NCBI RefSeq assembly: GCF_029255145.1
Contig: NZ_JAPUVQ010000013.1
Location: 1-27,719 of the forward strand
Length of the DNA: 27,719 nt
Reading direction: 5' to 3'
Source: Accumulibacter sp003538495
Lineage (GTDB): Bacteria; Pseudomonadota; Gammaproteobacteria; Burkholderiales; Rhodocyclaceae
This document shows, in pieces, positions 8,886-16,400 of the stretch. Below the pieces are notes generated by a model. That model was not told the DNA's origin. It made no database searches and saw nothing but the letters and a program-made list of their open reading frames with translations. Made by a program: the position numbers and the translations under genes. Each line of letters starts with the position of its first letter. Position 1 is the stretch's first letter.

Positions 8886-9745
8886 GCATCGACCACCACC
8901 AACGCCCCGTTTCGGCGGGCGATCGCCTCAGGGAATCGATGGACAAGGCCGACCTGGTGTCGTTCATCGGCGTCTATGACGTCTTTTCGGCGACCCTCGC
9001 GGCGCGTCATTTCGACAGCCTTTTCGTCAGCGGCTTCGGCTTCGCCGCCAGCCACTACGGCCTGCCGGACGTCGGTTTCATAACCTGGACCGATATCGTC
9101 GCCTTCGTGCAGCGACTGCGTACCGTGTTGCCGACGCACAACCTGCTGGTCGACATTGACGACGGCTATTGCGACCCGGACGTCGCCTGTCATGTGGTCT
9201 CGGTACTCGAGGCTGCCGGGGCGTCGGCAGTGGTTCTCGAAGACCAGAAGAGACCAAGGCGCTGCGGTCACTATGAAGGCAAGCAGATCATGGAGCTCGA
9301 CGAGTATCTGGCCAAGCTCAAGGCGGTACTCGCAATTCGCCGCGAGATGCGGGTCATCGCGCGCACCGATTCGTCAGACCTCGACGACATCGCGCGTCGT
9401 GTCGTGGCTTTTGCCGAAGCCGGCGCCGACGCGGTGCTGGTTGACGGTCTCAAGAGCCTGGATACGATTCGCGATTTGTCGAAGCGGGTCGATCGTCCGT
9501 TCTGCTTCAATCAGATCGCTGGCGGCAAGTCGCCGGCCTGCACGCAAAGCGCGTTGCGCGACGCCGGTGTCTCGCTGGTGATCTACAGCACACCGTGTCT
9601 GTTTGCCGCGCAGGCGGCCATCGACGACGCCATGGCAACGCTCAAGAACACGGACGGCAGCCTCGCGGACAGCAGGATCGGGGTAAGTGAGTGCACCCGC
9701 GTGCTGAATGAAAATCTCGTCAGAAGGGATCGCCGGAGCAGCTAG
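8882..9745 (+). CDS. Isocitrate lyase/PEP mutase superfamily enzyme, probably a C-C lyase
   Basis: Encodes 287 residues with the TIM-barrel pattern of the PEP mutase/isocitrate lyase superfamily. DIDDG at 91-95 gives the magnesium-binding acids. EDQ at 120-122 is followed by RRCGH at 126-130. The cysteine in the KRCGH-type loop is the general acid of true lyases (2-methylisocitrate lyase, isocitrate lyase, alkylmalate lyases). PEP mutases have a different loop without that Cys. I therefore favour cleavage of a 2-hydroxy-dicarboxylate or tricarboxylate to a keto acid and a carboxylic acid over phosphonate formation. ATGA overlap with the carrier-protein gene makes it the last gene of the operon. 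One idea is that it supplies the acid that the ligase activates; this is inference. Confidence 0.82.
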   Translation: MSIDHHQRPVSAGDRLRESMDKADLVSFIGVYDVFSATLAARHFDSLFVSGFGFAASHYGLPDVGFITWTDIVAFVQRLRTVLPTHNLLVDIDDGYCDPDVACHVVSVLEAAGASAVVLEDQKRPRRCGHYEGKQIMELDEYLAKLKAVLAIRREMRVIARTDSSDLDDIARRVVAFAEAGADAVLVDGLKSLDTIRDLSKRVDRPFCFNQIAGGKSPACTQSALRDAGVSLVIYSTPCLFAAQAAIDDAMATLKNTDGSLADSRIGVSECTRVLNENLVRRDRRSS

Positions 9746-9758
9746 GGCGGTGTTGCTC

Positions 9759-9807
9759 GACCTGCGGTAGGTGCTGAGCGACTGCTTGAGCAGCGACGAC
9801 GTCAGCG
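9759..9807 (+). repeat. Degraded second copy of the dnaE 3' end
   Basis: Forty-four of 49 bases match dnaE positions 4817-4865 with no gap. Weaker similarity extends a little on each side (about 9749-9820) if small deletions are allowed. Read in the dnaE frame it contains an early TAG, so it cannot encode a functional tail. It starts within 20 bases of the lyase stop codon. Confidence 0.8.
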
Positions 9808-9834
9808 GCTAGCCTCGGTCAGCCGGAAAGCGAA

Positions 9835-9850
9835 GCCGCGCCGGCGCGGC
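9835..9850. repeat. 16-bp perfect GC palindrome
   Basis: gccgcgccggcgcggc is its own reverse complement. It lies after the lyase operon and the dnaE-tail copy. It could be an operon-end stem or chance in GC-rich DNA. The stretch from about 9850 to 9990 shows nothing else I can recognise. Confidence 0.35.
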
Positions 9851-9991
9851 AACCGCCACTTCCAGCAACGCGCACCGCGCCGTGCGGCTCTTGGCTCCTC
9901 AGGCGGCCACCTCGGGACGAAAGCATGGTGTCCCGCTTGCGCAATGCTTCCGCCTCCGACGAGCGGCGGCAACTCGAATCCGCAAAACCAC

Positions 9992-10015
9992 AAAAAAGCC
10001 CGGCAGCGCCGGGCT
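9992..10015 (-). terminator. Rho-independent terminator of the PEP-CTERM gene
   Basis: Read on the minus strand, an 8-bp perfect stem (agcccggc / gccgggct) with a 3-base loop is followed by a run of six T. It lies 28 bases beyond the stop of the PEP-CTERM gene. This is the clearest intrinsic terminator in the window. Confidence 0.85.
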
Positions 10016-10042
10016 CTTTCCGCGTACCGCAGCGGGTCGTGT

Positions 10043-10705
10043 TCAGACCTTGCGACGCCGCGCGGCCAAACCAACCAGAGCGAGGCCCACCAGCGCCAGC
10101 GAGCCGGGCTCAGGCACTTGGGTGTTGTCGTCGTAGGTGTAGACGATGCGCGCACCGCAGCCAGCCTGGGTATCCTGCGTGGTGGCAATGTTGCCGCCAC
10201 CGCCCTGGACGGTGAAACCCGAGAACGATTCGCAGCTGACGTTGAAGCTGCCACCACCGGCCTGCTGCAGCGAGCCGAGAATCAGCGCGAGGTCGTCGCT
10301 AAAACTGCCGCTGCCAGCGATGGGGCCGAAGCTCTTGGTTTCACCGACGGCGTACGACTGAAAACCGGTCGTCGAGGACAGGCTGATGACGTCGCCCAGG
10401 TAGGGCGACAGCGCTGCAAGCGAGGTGCTCCAGAGCAGGCTGGTGCTGCTGGTCAGGTTGGCGGTCTGGGCCTGGGCGGCAGTGTTCGTCCCGCTGTAGA
10501 CGAAGGTGGCGGAACCGAAGACTTCGATCACGGCTCCTGTCAGGGTACCAAGGCCCGAATCGAACAGACCCAGTGCGCCGGTCTGGTTGATCTCGGTGGT
10601 GCTCTCGACAATGGGCAAACCATACTCGAAACTGACCGTTCCCGCTTGCGCGCCGACTGCGGTCAATGCGGCCGCGAGGGCCAGTACGGATCTCTTAATC
10701 ATCAT
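10043..10705 (-). CDS. PEP-CTERM sorting-domain surface protein
   Basis: Encodes 220 residues. A signal peptide (MMIKRSVLALAAALTAVGAQA) precedes a Ser/Thr/Gly-rich secreted domain of ~175 residues with two cysteines near its C-terminal end. The tail is VPEPGSLALVG, then a hydrophobic segment and ARRRKV. This is the tripartite PEP-CTERM signal recognised by exosortase, seen in Gram-negative bacteria that make exopolysaccharide or floc. The mature protein is therefore expected outside the cell or in the extracellular matrix. The beta-rich body resembles choice-of-anchor-type PEP-CTERM proteins; specific function is unknown. The ATG at 10705 is chosen because AGGAG stands eight bases upstream and the signal peptide begins there. 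The open frame reaches further upstream, but that part overlaps a likely sigma-54 promoter. Confidence 0.9.
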   Translation of the reverse strand: MMIKRSVLALAAALTAVGAQAGTVSFEYGLPIVESTTEINQTGALGLFDSGLGTLTGAVIEVFGSATFVYSGTNTAAQAQTANLTSSTSLLWSTSLAALSPYLGDVISLSSTTGFQSYAVGETKSFGPIAGSGSFSDDLALILGSLQQAGGGSFNVSCESFSGFTVQGGGGNIATTQDTQAGCGARIVYTYDDNTQVPEPGSLALVGLALVGLAARRRKV

Positions 10706-10784
10706 TATTATCACTCCTGGAGGGGTTGAGTTGCTGACCACTGCAAGCAACCACAATCGGGTGTCAGTGACCGCGACAATATGA

Positions 10785-10800
10785 AGCACGATTCGGGCCA
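10785..10800 (-). promoter_or_regulatory. Candidate sigma-54 (-24/-12) promoter of the PEP-CTERM gene
   Basis: On the minus strand TGGCCCGAATCGTGCT fits the RpoN consensus TGGCACG-N4-TTGCW at 10 of 12 defined positions, with invariant GG and GC at the correct spacing. Transcription would start near 10774, giving a leader of about 70 bases. PEP-CTERM genes in floc-forming betaproteobacteria are known to depend on RpoN with the PrsK/PrsR system. Confidence 0.6.
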
Positions 10801-10874
10801 TCTCCAAGGCAAAACACTAATGCTTTGCTATAAAACGGCAATTTGTCACACTTCGAATGGCCGGCGCAACCGAC

Positions 10875-10891
10875 TGTAAAGAAATCCGACA
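10875..10891 (-). promoter_or_regulatory. Possible enhancer site upstream of the sigma-54 promoter
   Basis: The stretch tgtaaagaaatccgaca has TGT/ACA ends. It lies about 100-115 bases upstream of the predicted start of the PEP-CTERM transcript, a usual distance for a sigma-54 activator site. I recall similar sequences upstream of other PEP-CTERM genes but cannot verify a PrsR consensus here. Confidence 0.35.
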
Positions 10892-11207
10892 CTTTCACCG
10901 GCGGAGGGATAAAAGTAGCCCCGCCTGCGCCTCGAACATGGGCTTGCGTAGAAGCTTTCGCCAGGTCTTCTCGTCAAGGCGTACGGTACGGACGCAAGGG
11001 CTCGGCCAGGGTCCGCTGGCAGCGGCGGCGAAGCGCCGCCGGTTGCCGCAAAAAGCACAGCTGGAACGCCAGGGGTGGGAGGGGGAGCAGGATTCCAGCT
11101 TGCGGTGCATTCCGATCGTCAGACCGATCCGGCTTTGCGAGAATCCGCGCTGCGCGCGGGCATGGTAGGAGCCCGAGCGAAGCGGCCGAGGCCGACTGGC
11201 GGTGTGC
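10892..11207. other. Intergenic stretch without a recognisable gene
   Basis: Open frames cross this region on both strands, but their translations are Arg/Ser/Pro-rich, resemble no family I know, and have no credible starts. Gene ends flank it (acylphosphatase stop on one side, upstream region of the PEP-CTERM gene on the other). I see no RNA gene or intact mobile element. Confidence 0.5.
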
Positions 11208-11501
11208 TCAGCGAGTGGCGATCTGGGCGAAACCGGAGCGCGTGCCGATTTCGGCGGCGTTGCCCTCATTGCTGAGGACGCGGTCGACGCGCGCCATCGA
11301 CGGCCCGCGGTGCGCCCACAGGACCAGCGCATCGACGGCCTCGACCGGACCGCAGACCAGGGCCTCGACGCTGCCGTCGCGGCGGTTGCGCACCCAGCCG
11401 GCGAGGCCAAGGCGATCGGCTTCGGCGCACAGCGACCAGCGGTAGCCGACGCCCTGGACCCGGCCGCGGATTCGCAGATTCCGGCAAATGACTTCGCTCA
11501 T
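11208..11501 (-). CDS. acyP: Acylphosphatase
   Basis: Encodes 97 residues, the usual length. It hydrolyses the carboxyl-phosphate bond of small acyl phosphates in the cytoplasm. RGRVQGVGYRWSL near the start carries the phosphate-binding loop with its Arg. GWVRNRRDGSVEALVCG contains the catalytic Asn of the GxVxN motif. The ATG at 11501 places the family's N-terminal strand (VICRNLRIRG) correctly. The gene is divergent from the Dab-type operon, with 138 bases between the two starts. No functional link to the carbon-transport genes is evident. Confidence 0.93.
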   Translation of the reverse strand: MSEVICRNLRIRGRVQGVGYRWSLCAEADRLGLAGWVRNRRDGSVEALVCGPVEAVDALVLWAHRGPSMARVDRVLSNEGNAAEIGTRSGFAQIATR

Positions 11502-11569
11502 CCTCAACTCCAGTGCTTGCAAGGGCGTGCACCCGCGCTCTCGGGGACGGCAACGACCGCCGAAGCTGG

Positions 11570-11575
11570 CATAAT
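11570..11575 (+). promoter_or_regulatory. Possible -10 element of the Dab-type operon
   Basis: CATAAT lies 64 bases before the first operon ATG, in the divergent gap with acyP. It differs from TATAAT by one base; no good -35 is visible at normal spacing. Confidence 0.3.
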
Positions 11576-11639
11576 CGTCGTCCATGAGAAGAAGAATTTC
11601 AAGGGGAGCCGGCTGGCGGCCGGGCGCGGTTGCGTCGTC

Positions 11640-13112
11640 ATGCTGAAAGCGCTGTTGCTGCTGCCGCTGCTGGGTGCCGGCCTGTTGTCGCTGCTGCCGA
11701 GCCGCAGCGTCGATCTGCTGCACGGCCTGGCCAGCATCGTCGCCGCGGCAACGATGCTATGCGCGTGCCTGTTGCTGGCGAACTTCGACCCGGCGATCGG
11801 TGACATCCAGTTTTTCGAAACACGGCCGTGGAATCCGCGCGTCGGATCGAGCCTGGCGCTGGGCGTCGACGGGGTGTCGATGCCGATGCTCCTGCTGGCT
11901 ACCGTGCTGTGCTTTGTCGCGATCTTCTCGTCGACCGGCATCCGCAACGGCGCCAAGCTCTATTTCTCGCTGATCCTGGTCCTGGAGACCTCGCTGCTGG
12001 TGGTCTTCGCCGCCCGTGACTGGTCGCTGTTCTACGTCTTCTGGGAGCTGACGCTGATCCCCTTGTTCTTCCTGATCGACCGCCTGGGGGGTGCCAATCG
12101 CCACCGCGCGGCGCTCAATTTCGTGCTCTATACGCTCGGCGGCTCGGTGTTCATGCTGATCGCCCTGCTGCTGCTCTACGATGTCGCCCCCGGGCACAGC
12201 TTCGCGATGGCCGACATGGCGGCGGGCAGCGCGCACTTGCCGGAGAAAACGCAGATTCTGGTCTTTCTCGGGCTGTTGCTCGGCTTCGGTGTCAAGATGC
12301 CGATCGTTCCGCTGCATGGCTGGTTGCCGCTGGCGCACGTCGAGGCGCCGAGTCCGATTTCGATCCTGCTCTCGGGCATCCTGCTGAAAATGGGTGCCTA
12401 CGGGCTGATCCGCGCGGCCTGGACGCTGCCGGCGGCGGCCAGGGCGCTGCAGGACTGGCTGGCGCTGCTGGCGCTGATCAGCCTGATCTACGGCGCGGTG
12501 CTGGCCTGGCGGCAAACCGATCTGAAGGCGATGATCGCCTACTCGTCGATCTCGCACATGGGCATCGTCCTGCTCGGTCTCGCCGCACTCAACGAGGCCG
12601 GCCTGAACGGCGCGGTGACGCAGATGGTCGCGCACGGGCTGGCGGCCGGCCTGCTGTTCCTGCTGATCGGTCTGCTGTACGAGCGAACGCACAGCCGTGA
12701 CCTGGCTGCCTACGGCTCGCTCAACGGGATCGCGCCGCGCTTCGCGGTGTTGATCGTTTTCGCGCTGCTGGCGTCGGTCGGGCTGCCGGGAAGCGCCGGC
12801 TTCATCGCCGAGCTGCAGGTGCTGATCGGCGCCTATGGCCGCTGGGGCGGCTGGCTGGCGGTGGTATCGATCGCCGTGCTGATTTCCGCGGCCTACGCCC
12901 TGCGCGCGATCCGCTGCCTGTCGACCGGTCCTGAACGACCTCCTGCCGGCGCGCTGGCGGGCGTGGCGACGTTCGCCGACCTCGCGCCTGGCGAAAGCGC
13001 CACCGCCGCGCTGCTGGGCGCGGGGATCGTGATCATCGGTTTCTATCCGGCGCCGCTGCTTGGTTTGATGACTTCGTCGGTGGGCCGGCTGGTGCAGCAG
13101 TTTGGCGGCTGA
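11640..13112 (+). CDS. NuoM-like proton-translocating subunit, first gene of the Dab-type operon
   Basis: Encodes 490 residues with about fourteen hydrophobic helices, matching NuoM/MrpD antiporter-like subunits. The key charged residues of the proton path are all present: Glu136 in FYVFWELTLIP, Lys219 in LGFGVKMPIVPLHGWLP, Lys250 in ILLKMGAYGLIR, and Glu391 in GSAGFIAEL. These correspond to E. coli NuoM Glu144, Lys234, Lys265 and Glu407. The ATG at 11640 is chosen because the hydrophobic N-terminus begins there; the open frame upstream is hydrophilic and overlaps acyP. No other complex I genes are nearby. The stop touches the start of the DabA gene, so this protein probably works with DabA/DabB rather than in respiratory complex I. 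Confidence 0.88.
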   Translation: MLKALLLLPLLGAGLLSLLPSRSVDLLHGLASIVAAATMLCACLLLANFDPAIGDIQFFETRPWNPRVGSSLALGVDGVSMPMLLLATVLCFVAIFSSTGIRNGAKLYFSLILVLETSLLVVFAARDWSLFYVFWELTLIPLFFLIDRLGGANRHRAALNFVLYTLGGSVFMLIALLLLYDVAPGHSFAMADMAAGSAHLPEKTQILVFLGLLLGFGVKMPIVPLHGWLPLAHVEAPSPISILLSGILLKMGAYGLIRAAWTLPAAARALQDWLALLALISLIYGAVLAWRQTDLKAMIAYSSISHMGIVLLGLAALNEAGLNGAVTQMVAHGLAAGLLFLLIGLLYERTHSRDLAAYGSLNGIAPRFAVLIVFALLASVGLPGSAGFIAELQVLIGAYGRWGGWLAVVSIAVLISAAYALRAIRCLSTGPERPPAGALAGVATFADLAPGESATAALLGAGIVIIGFYPAPLLGLMTSSVGRLVQQFGG

Positions 13113-16100
13113 GTGACGACGCCTCGGGATCTGGCCTGCGCCACGGCCGACGCGCCGTCGGCTGTGGCGCAGGACGAGGAGCGGGTCATCCCACTGGCGG
13201 GGATCGAGGCCTGCCTGGCCGATCTCGAACATGTCCTGCCGGCGCAGGCGCCCTTGCGCGATTTCGTTCATCACAACACCCTGCACGCCTTCCAGCACTT
13301 GCCGTTCGCGCAGGCGTGCAGCGAGGCCGAACGCCTGACCGGCGCGCGTCCGTGGCTGGCCGAAGACCGCTGCCGGGCGCTGTTCGGCCAGGGACGAGTG
13401 ACTTCGGGCGACCTTGACGCGGCGCTGCGGCAACGGCCGGAGCTGCGGGTTGACGAAGTGTTATGCAGCACCGCCCAGCGCGAGCTGTGCCGCGGCGAAG
13501 TGCTGCAGCTGGCGCTTCGCCACGCTCAGGGGACAATTTCGGCGGCGCAGTTGCGCTGGCATGCTGAAGAGCGAGCGGCGTTCGAGCGCTTGCCGGCGGA
13601 TCTCGACACCGCGGCGCGGCAGCGGCTGTTGACCGCCGCTGCCGCCGACGGTCTTGGCGAGCAGGCGGCGGTAGCCGACCTCTGGGCTGCTGCATGCGAG
13701 CTGTGCCCTCCGGCGGCAGCCCCGGAGGCGGCGGCCGCCGACCGCGGGCTGAGCGGACTGGCCAGCCCGTCCATGGCCTGCGCCGAGCCGCCCTCGGCAG
13801 CCACCGCGGCGGCGCTGTGGCAGGAAATGGTCGACGGTCTTGGCGAGCGGTGGACGATCGCCGCCGTACTCGCGCACCTGTGCGGTGAGGATCTGCGCGC
13901 GTCGCTGCAACCGACGCTGATTCGTCATCTCGGCGCGCATCTCGATCAGGGCCTGGCGGCGTGGCCCAACCCGGCGCGCGGCCAGGGCTTCTATGCGGCG
14001 TGGCGTGGCAGCGCCGGCGACGACTGGGCGTGGGAGCTCGACGAGTTTACCGGCGCCCGCGGCGAGCTCGAACAGTTGCCGGATGAACCGCTGCAGGCGA
14101 TCGCCGGCGAGCTGCTGCGGCTCGGTGTTGCGCCGGTCAGGTATCCGGCGTACCTGCAGAGGCTGGCGCTGGAATTGCCGGGCTGGGCCGGCATGATCCA
14201 CTGGCGTGAGTCGCATCGCCGGCCCGACGAGGCGCCGGTCAGTCTGGCGGGCCTTCTCGCGGTGCGGCTGGTGCTTGAGCGCCTGCACGCCGAACAAATC
14301 CTGCGCCGGCTGTGGGGCCTGCCGCTGAGCTGGTCGGAGCTTGCCGACTACTTCGCCGCGCACCCGGAGGAATTGTCGGTCCGGCACGCCTTTGGCTGCG
14401 GCCTGCTGTCGGAAGACCTGCTGGCCGCGGTGTCGCCACACCTGACGTCGCGCGCGGCCGACGTGACCGCCGACTGGCCCCGATTTGCCGCCAGCCTGGC
14501 CGAGTCGCAGGCCACCGCGACATCCGCCGCCGGTCGCCGGGCGGTGGCCGCATGGCCGCTGTTCATTCTCGCGCAGCGGCTGGGCCTGGCTGGCCGGGAA
14601 CTGCGCGAAATCGGGGTGAGCGGAGCCGCCGCCCTGCTGCGCTGTGCCGCTTCGCTGAGCCGCGAACAGCGCGGCGAGCTCTGGCTGCTGGCTTACGAAC
14701 GCCACTACCGGCAGCAGATACTGGCGGCGCTGGCGGCCAATCACGGGCGCGCGCCGGCCAGCTCGCGACGACCCGAAGCGCAATTCGTCTTCTGCATGGA
14801 CGACCGCGAGGAAGGGTCGCGGCGGCACCTTGAGGAGGTCAATCCGGCGTTCGAGACTTTCGGTGCGGCCGGCTTTTTTGGCGTACCGATCCTCTGGCAG
14901 GGGATCGACGACGAGGTGCCAGCGGCGCTGTGCCCGATTGTCGTGCGACCGGCGAACGCGATCCGTGAGGAGGTGCCGGCTGGCGCCGAGGTCGCGCATC
15001 GGCAGCATCGGCGGCGCCGGCAGCGGCGTCTGGACTGGCAGGAGCGAGTGCATCAGGGCGGCCGGCGTGGCTGGCTGCGGTCGTCGCTGCTGACCATCGC
15101 CGCGGCGCCGGCGGCGCTGCTCGCGCTGCTCGCCAGGACGCTCGCGCCGGGCCGCTTCGGAGCGCTGCTCGAACGCCGTCGCGAAGCCTTCGACCAACCC
15201 TTGCCGGGTGTGCCGACGCTGACCGCGGCGCCGGCCGAGGCGACGCGCGTCGCCAGCGCCGACCAACCGCGTCTGGGTTTCAGCGAAGACGAGCAGCTGG
15301 CGCGCGTCGGCGGCTTCCTGCGCAGCATCGGCCTGACCGCTGACTTCGCGCCGCTGGTGGTGATCGTCGGGCACGGTTCGGACAGCCGCAACAACCCGCA
15401 CCTGGCGGCCTACGATTGTGGCGCGTGCTCCGGCCGGCACGGCGGGCCGAACGCGCGGGTATTCGCGGCCCTGGCCAACCGCCCCGAAGTGCGCGTCAGG
15501 CTGGCCGAGAAGGGCCTGCTGATCCCGGCGACGACCTGTTTCGTCGGTGCCGAGCACAACACCTGCGACGAGACTTTCGTCTGGTACGACCTCGAACAGC
15601 TGCCGGCCAGCCATCGCCAGGCCTTCGCCGCGTTGCGCCGCGACTGCGCGCAGGCCGCCAGGCTGCACGCGGTCGAGCGCTGCCGGCGCTTTGCCTCGGC
15701 ACCGCGCGAGCCATCTCCGGAGCAGGCACAGCGGCATCTGGCCGACCGCCGCCAGGATCTGGCGCAGGCGCGGCCCGAGCTGGGACACGCAACTGTGGCT
15801 ACGGCGTTCATCGGGCGCCGGGCGATGAGCCGCGGCGCTTTCTTCGACCGCCGCGTGTTCCTGATTTCCTACGATCCGCTGCCCGATGCCGACGGCCGCA
15901 TTCTCGAAGCGACGCTGCTGGCCGCCGGGCCGGTCGGCGCCGGGATCAACCTCGAGTACTACTTCTCGACGGTCGATAACGAGGGCTTTGGCTGCGGCAG
16001 CAAGGTCATGCACAACCTGGCGGGGCTGTTCGGCGTGATGCAGGGCGCCGCTTCCGACCTGCGCACCGGCCTGCCGCTGCAGATGATCGAAATCCACGAA

Positions 16101-16400
16101 CCGATGCGGCTGCTGGTGGTTGTCGAGCAGACGCTGGAGATTCTTTCGGCGGTCTACCAGCGACAGCCGCCATTGCAGGAATTGATCGGCAACGGCTGGC
16201 TGCTGGTGGTCGCCAAACATCCGCAGACCGGTACCATGCACCTGTTCGAGCCGGCGACCGGCTGGCAGCCCTGGACCGACGAGGATGGGGCGGCGGAGGC
16301 GGCGATGATTCCCGAAGTCGAGCGTTCGGCGGACTGGTTTGCCGGCCACGCCGAGGCGCTGCCGCCAGCGCTGCTGCGGCGCCCGCTGGTGCACGCATGA
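13113..16400 (+). CDS. dabA: DabA-type inorganic carbon transport subunit (DUF2309)
   Basis: Encodes 1095 residues. The family forms the zinc-containing, carbonic-anhydrase-like cytoplasmic half of an energised CO2/bicarbonate uptake system. The four residues expected for the beta-carbonic-anhydrase-like zinc site can be seen: Cys561 and Asp563 in FVFCMDDREEGSRR, His754 in VIVGHGSDSRNNP, and Cys769 in AAYDCGACSG. The His-to-Cys spacing of 15 is the same as in the Halothiobacillus protein (His524, Cys539). The N-terminal FVHHNTLHAFQHLPF motif is typical of DUF2309. The protein is some 260 residues longer than the ~830-residue Halothiobacillus DabA. A very basic stretch followed by a hydrophobic segment lies at ~630-680. 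GTG start directly abuts the previous stop; the 3' end overlaps the next gene by four bases. Confidence 0.93.
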   Translation: MTTPRDLACATADAPSAVAQDEERVIPLAGIEACLADLEHVLPAQAPLRDFVHHNTLHAFQHLPFAQACSEAERLTGARPWLAEDRCRALFGQGRVTSGDLDAALRQRPELRVDEVLCSTAQRELCRGEVLQLALRHAQGTISAAQLRWHAEERAAFERLPADLDTAARQRLLTAAAADGLGEQAAVADLWAAACELCPPAAAPEAAAADRGLSGLASPSMACAEPPSAATAAALWQEMVDGLGERWTIAAVLAHLCGEDLRASLQPTLIRHLGAHLDQGLAAWPNPARGQGFYAAWRGSAGDDWAWELDEFTGARGELEQLPDEPLQAIAGELLRLGVAPVRYPAYLQRLALELPGWAGMIHWRESHRRPDEAPVSLAGLLAVRLVLERLHAEQILRRLWGLPLSWSELADYFAAHPEELSVRHAFGCGLLSEDLLAAVSPHLTSRAADVTADWPRFAASLAESQATATSAAGRRAVAAWPLFILAQRLGLAGRELREIGVSGAAALLRCAASLSREQRGELWLLAYERHYRQQILAALAANHGRAPASSRRPEAQFVFCMDDREEGSRRHLEEVNPAFETFGAAGFFGVPILWQGIDDEVPAALCPIVVRPANAIREEVPAGAEVAHRQHRRRRQRRLDWQERVHQGGRRGWLRSSLLTIAAAPAALLALLARTLAPGRFGALLERRREAFDQPLPGVPTLTAAPAEATRVASADQPRLGFSEDEQLARVGGFLRSIGLTADFAPLVVIVGHGSDSRNNPHLAAYDCGACSGRHGGPNARVFAALANRPEVRVRLAEKGLLIPATTCFVGAEHNTCDETFVWYDLEQLPASHRQAFAALRRDCAQAARLHAVERCRRFASAPREPSPEQAQRHLADRRQDLAQARPELGHATVATAFIGRRAMSRGAFFDRRVFLISYDPLPDADGRILEATLLAAGPVGAGINLEYYFSTVDNEGFGCGSKVMHNLAGLFGVMQGAASDLRTGLPLQMIEIHEPMRLLVVVEQTLEILSAVYQRQPPLQELIGNGWLLVVAKHPQTGTMHLFEPATGWQPWTDEDGAAEAAMIPEVERSADWFAGHAEALPPALLRRPLVHA

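Noticed and set aside
8882..9745. Phosphonate biosynthesis (PEP mutase) as the role of the lyase gene
   Set aside because: The active-site loop is RRCGH with the lyase cysteine rather than the PEP-mutase EDKxxxKxxS type, and no phosphonopyruvate decarboxylase or aminotransferase is adjacent.
9944..10729. 261-residue plus-strand frame opposite the PEP-CTERM gene
   Set aside because: The minus strand has a signal peptide, PEP-CTERM tail, ribosome site and terminator; the plus frame has none of these.
11202..11639. Longer N-terminus for the first NuoM-like protein
   Set aside because: The extension is hydrophilic, lacks similarity to NuoM, and lies on top of the acylphosphatase gene of the opposite strand.
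13461..16394. 977-residue open frame on the minus strand
   Set aside because: It is a mirror of dabA caused by high GC; the translation is Arg/Gln-rich with no family features, while the plus strand has clear motifs throughout.
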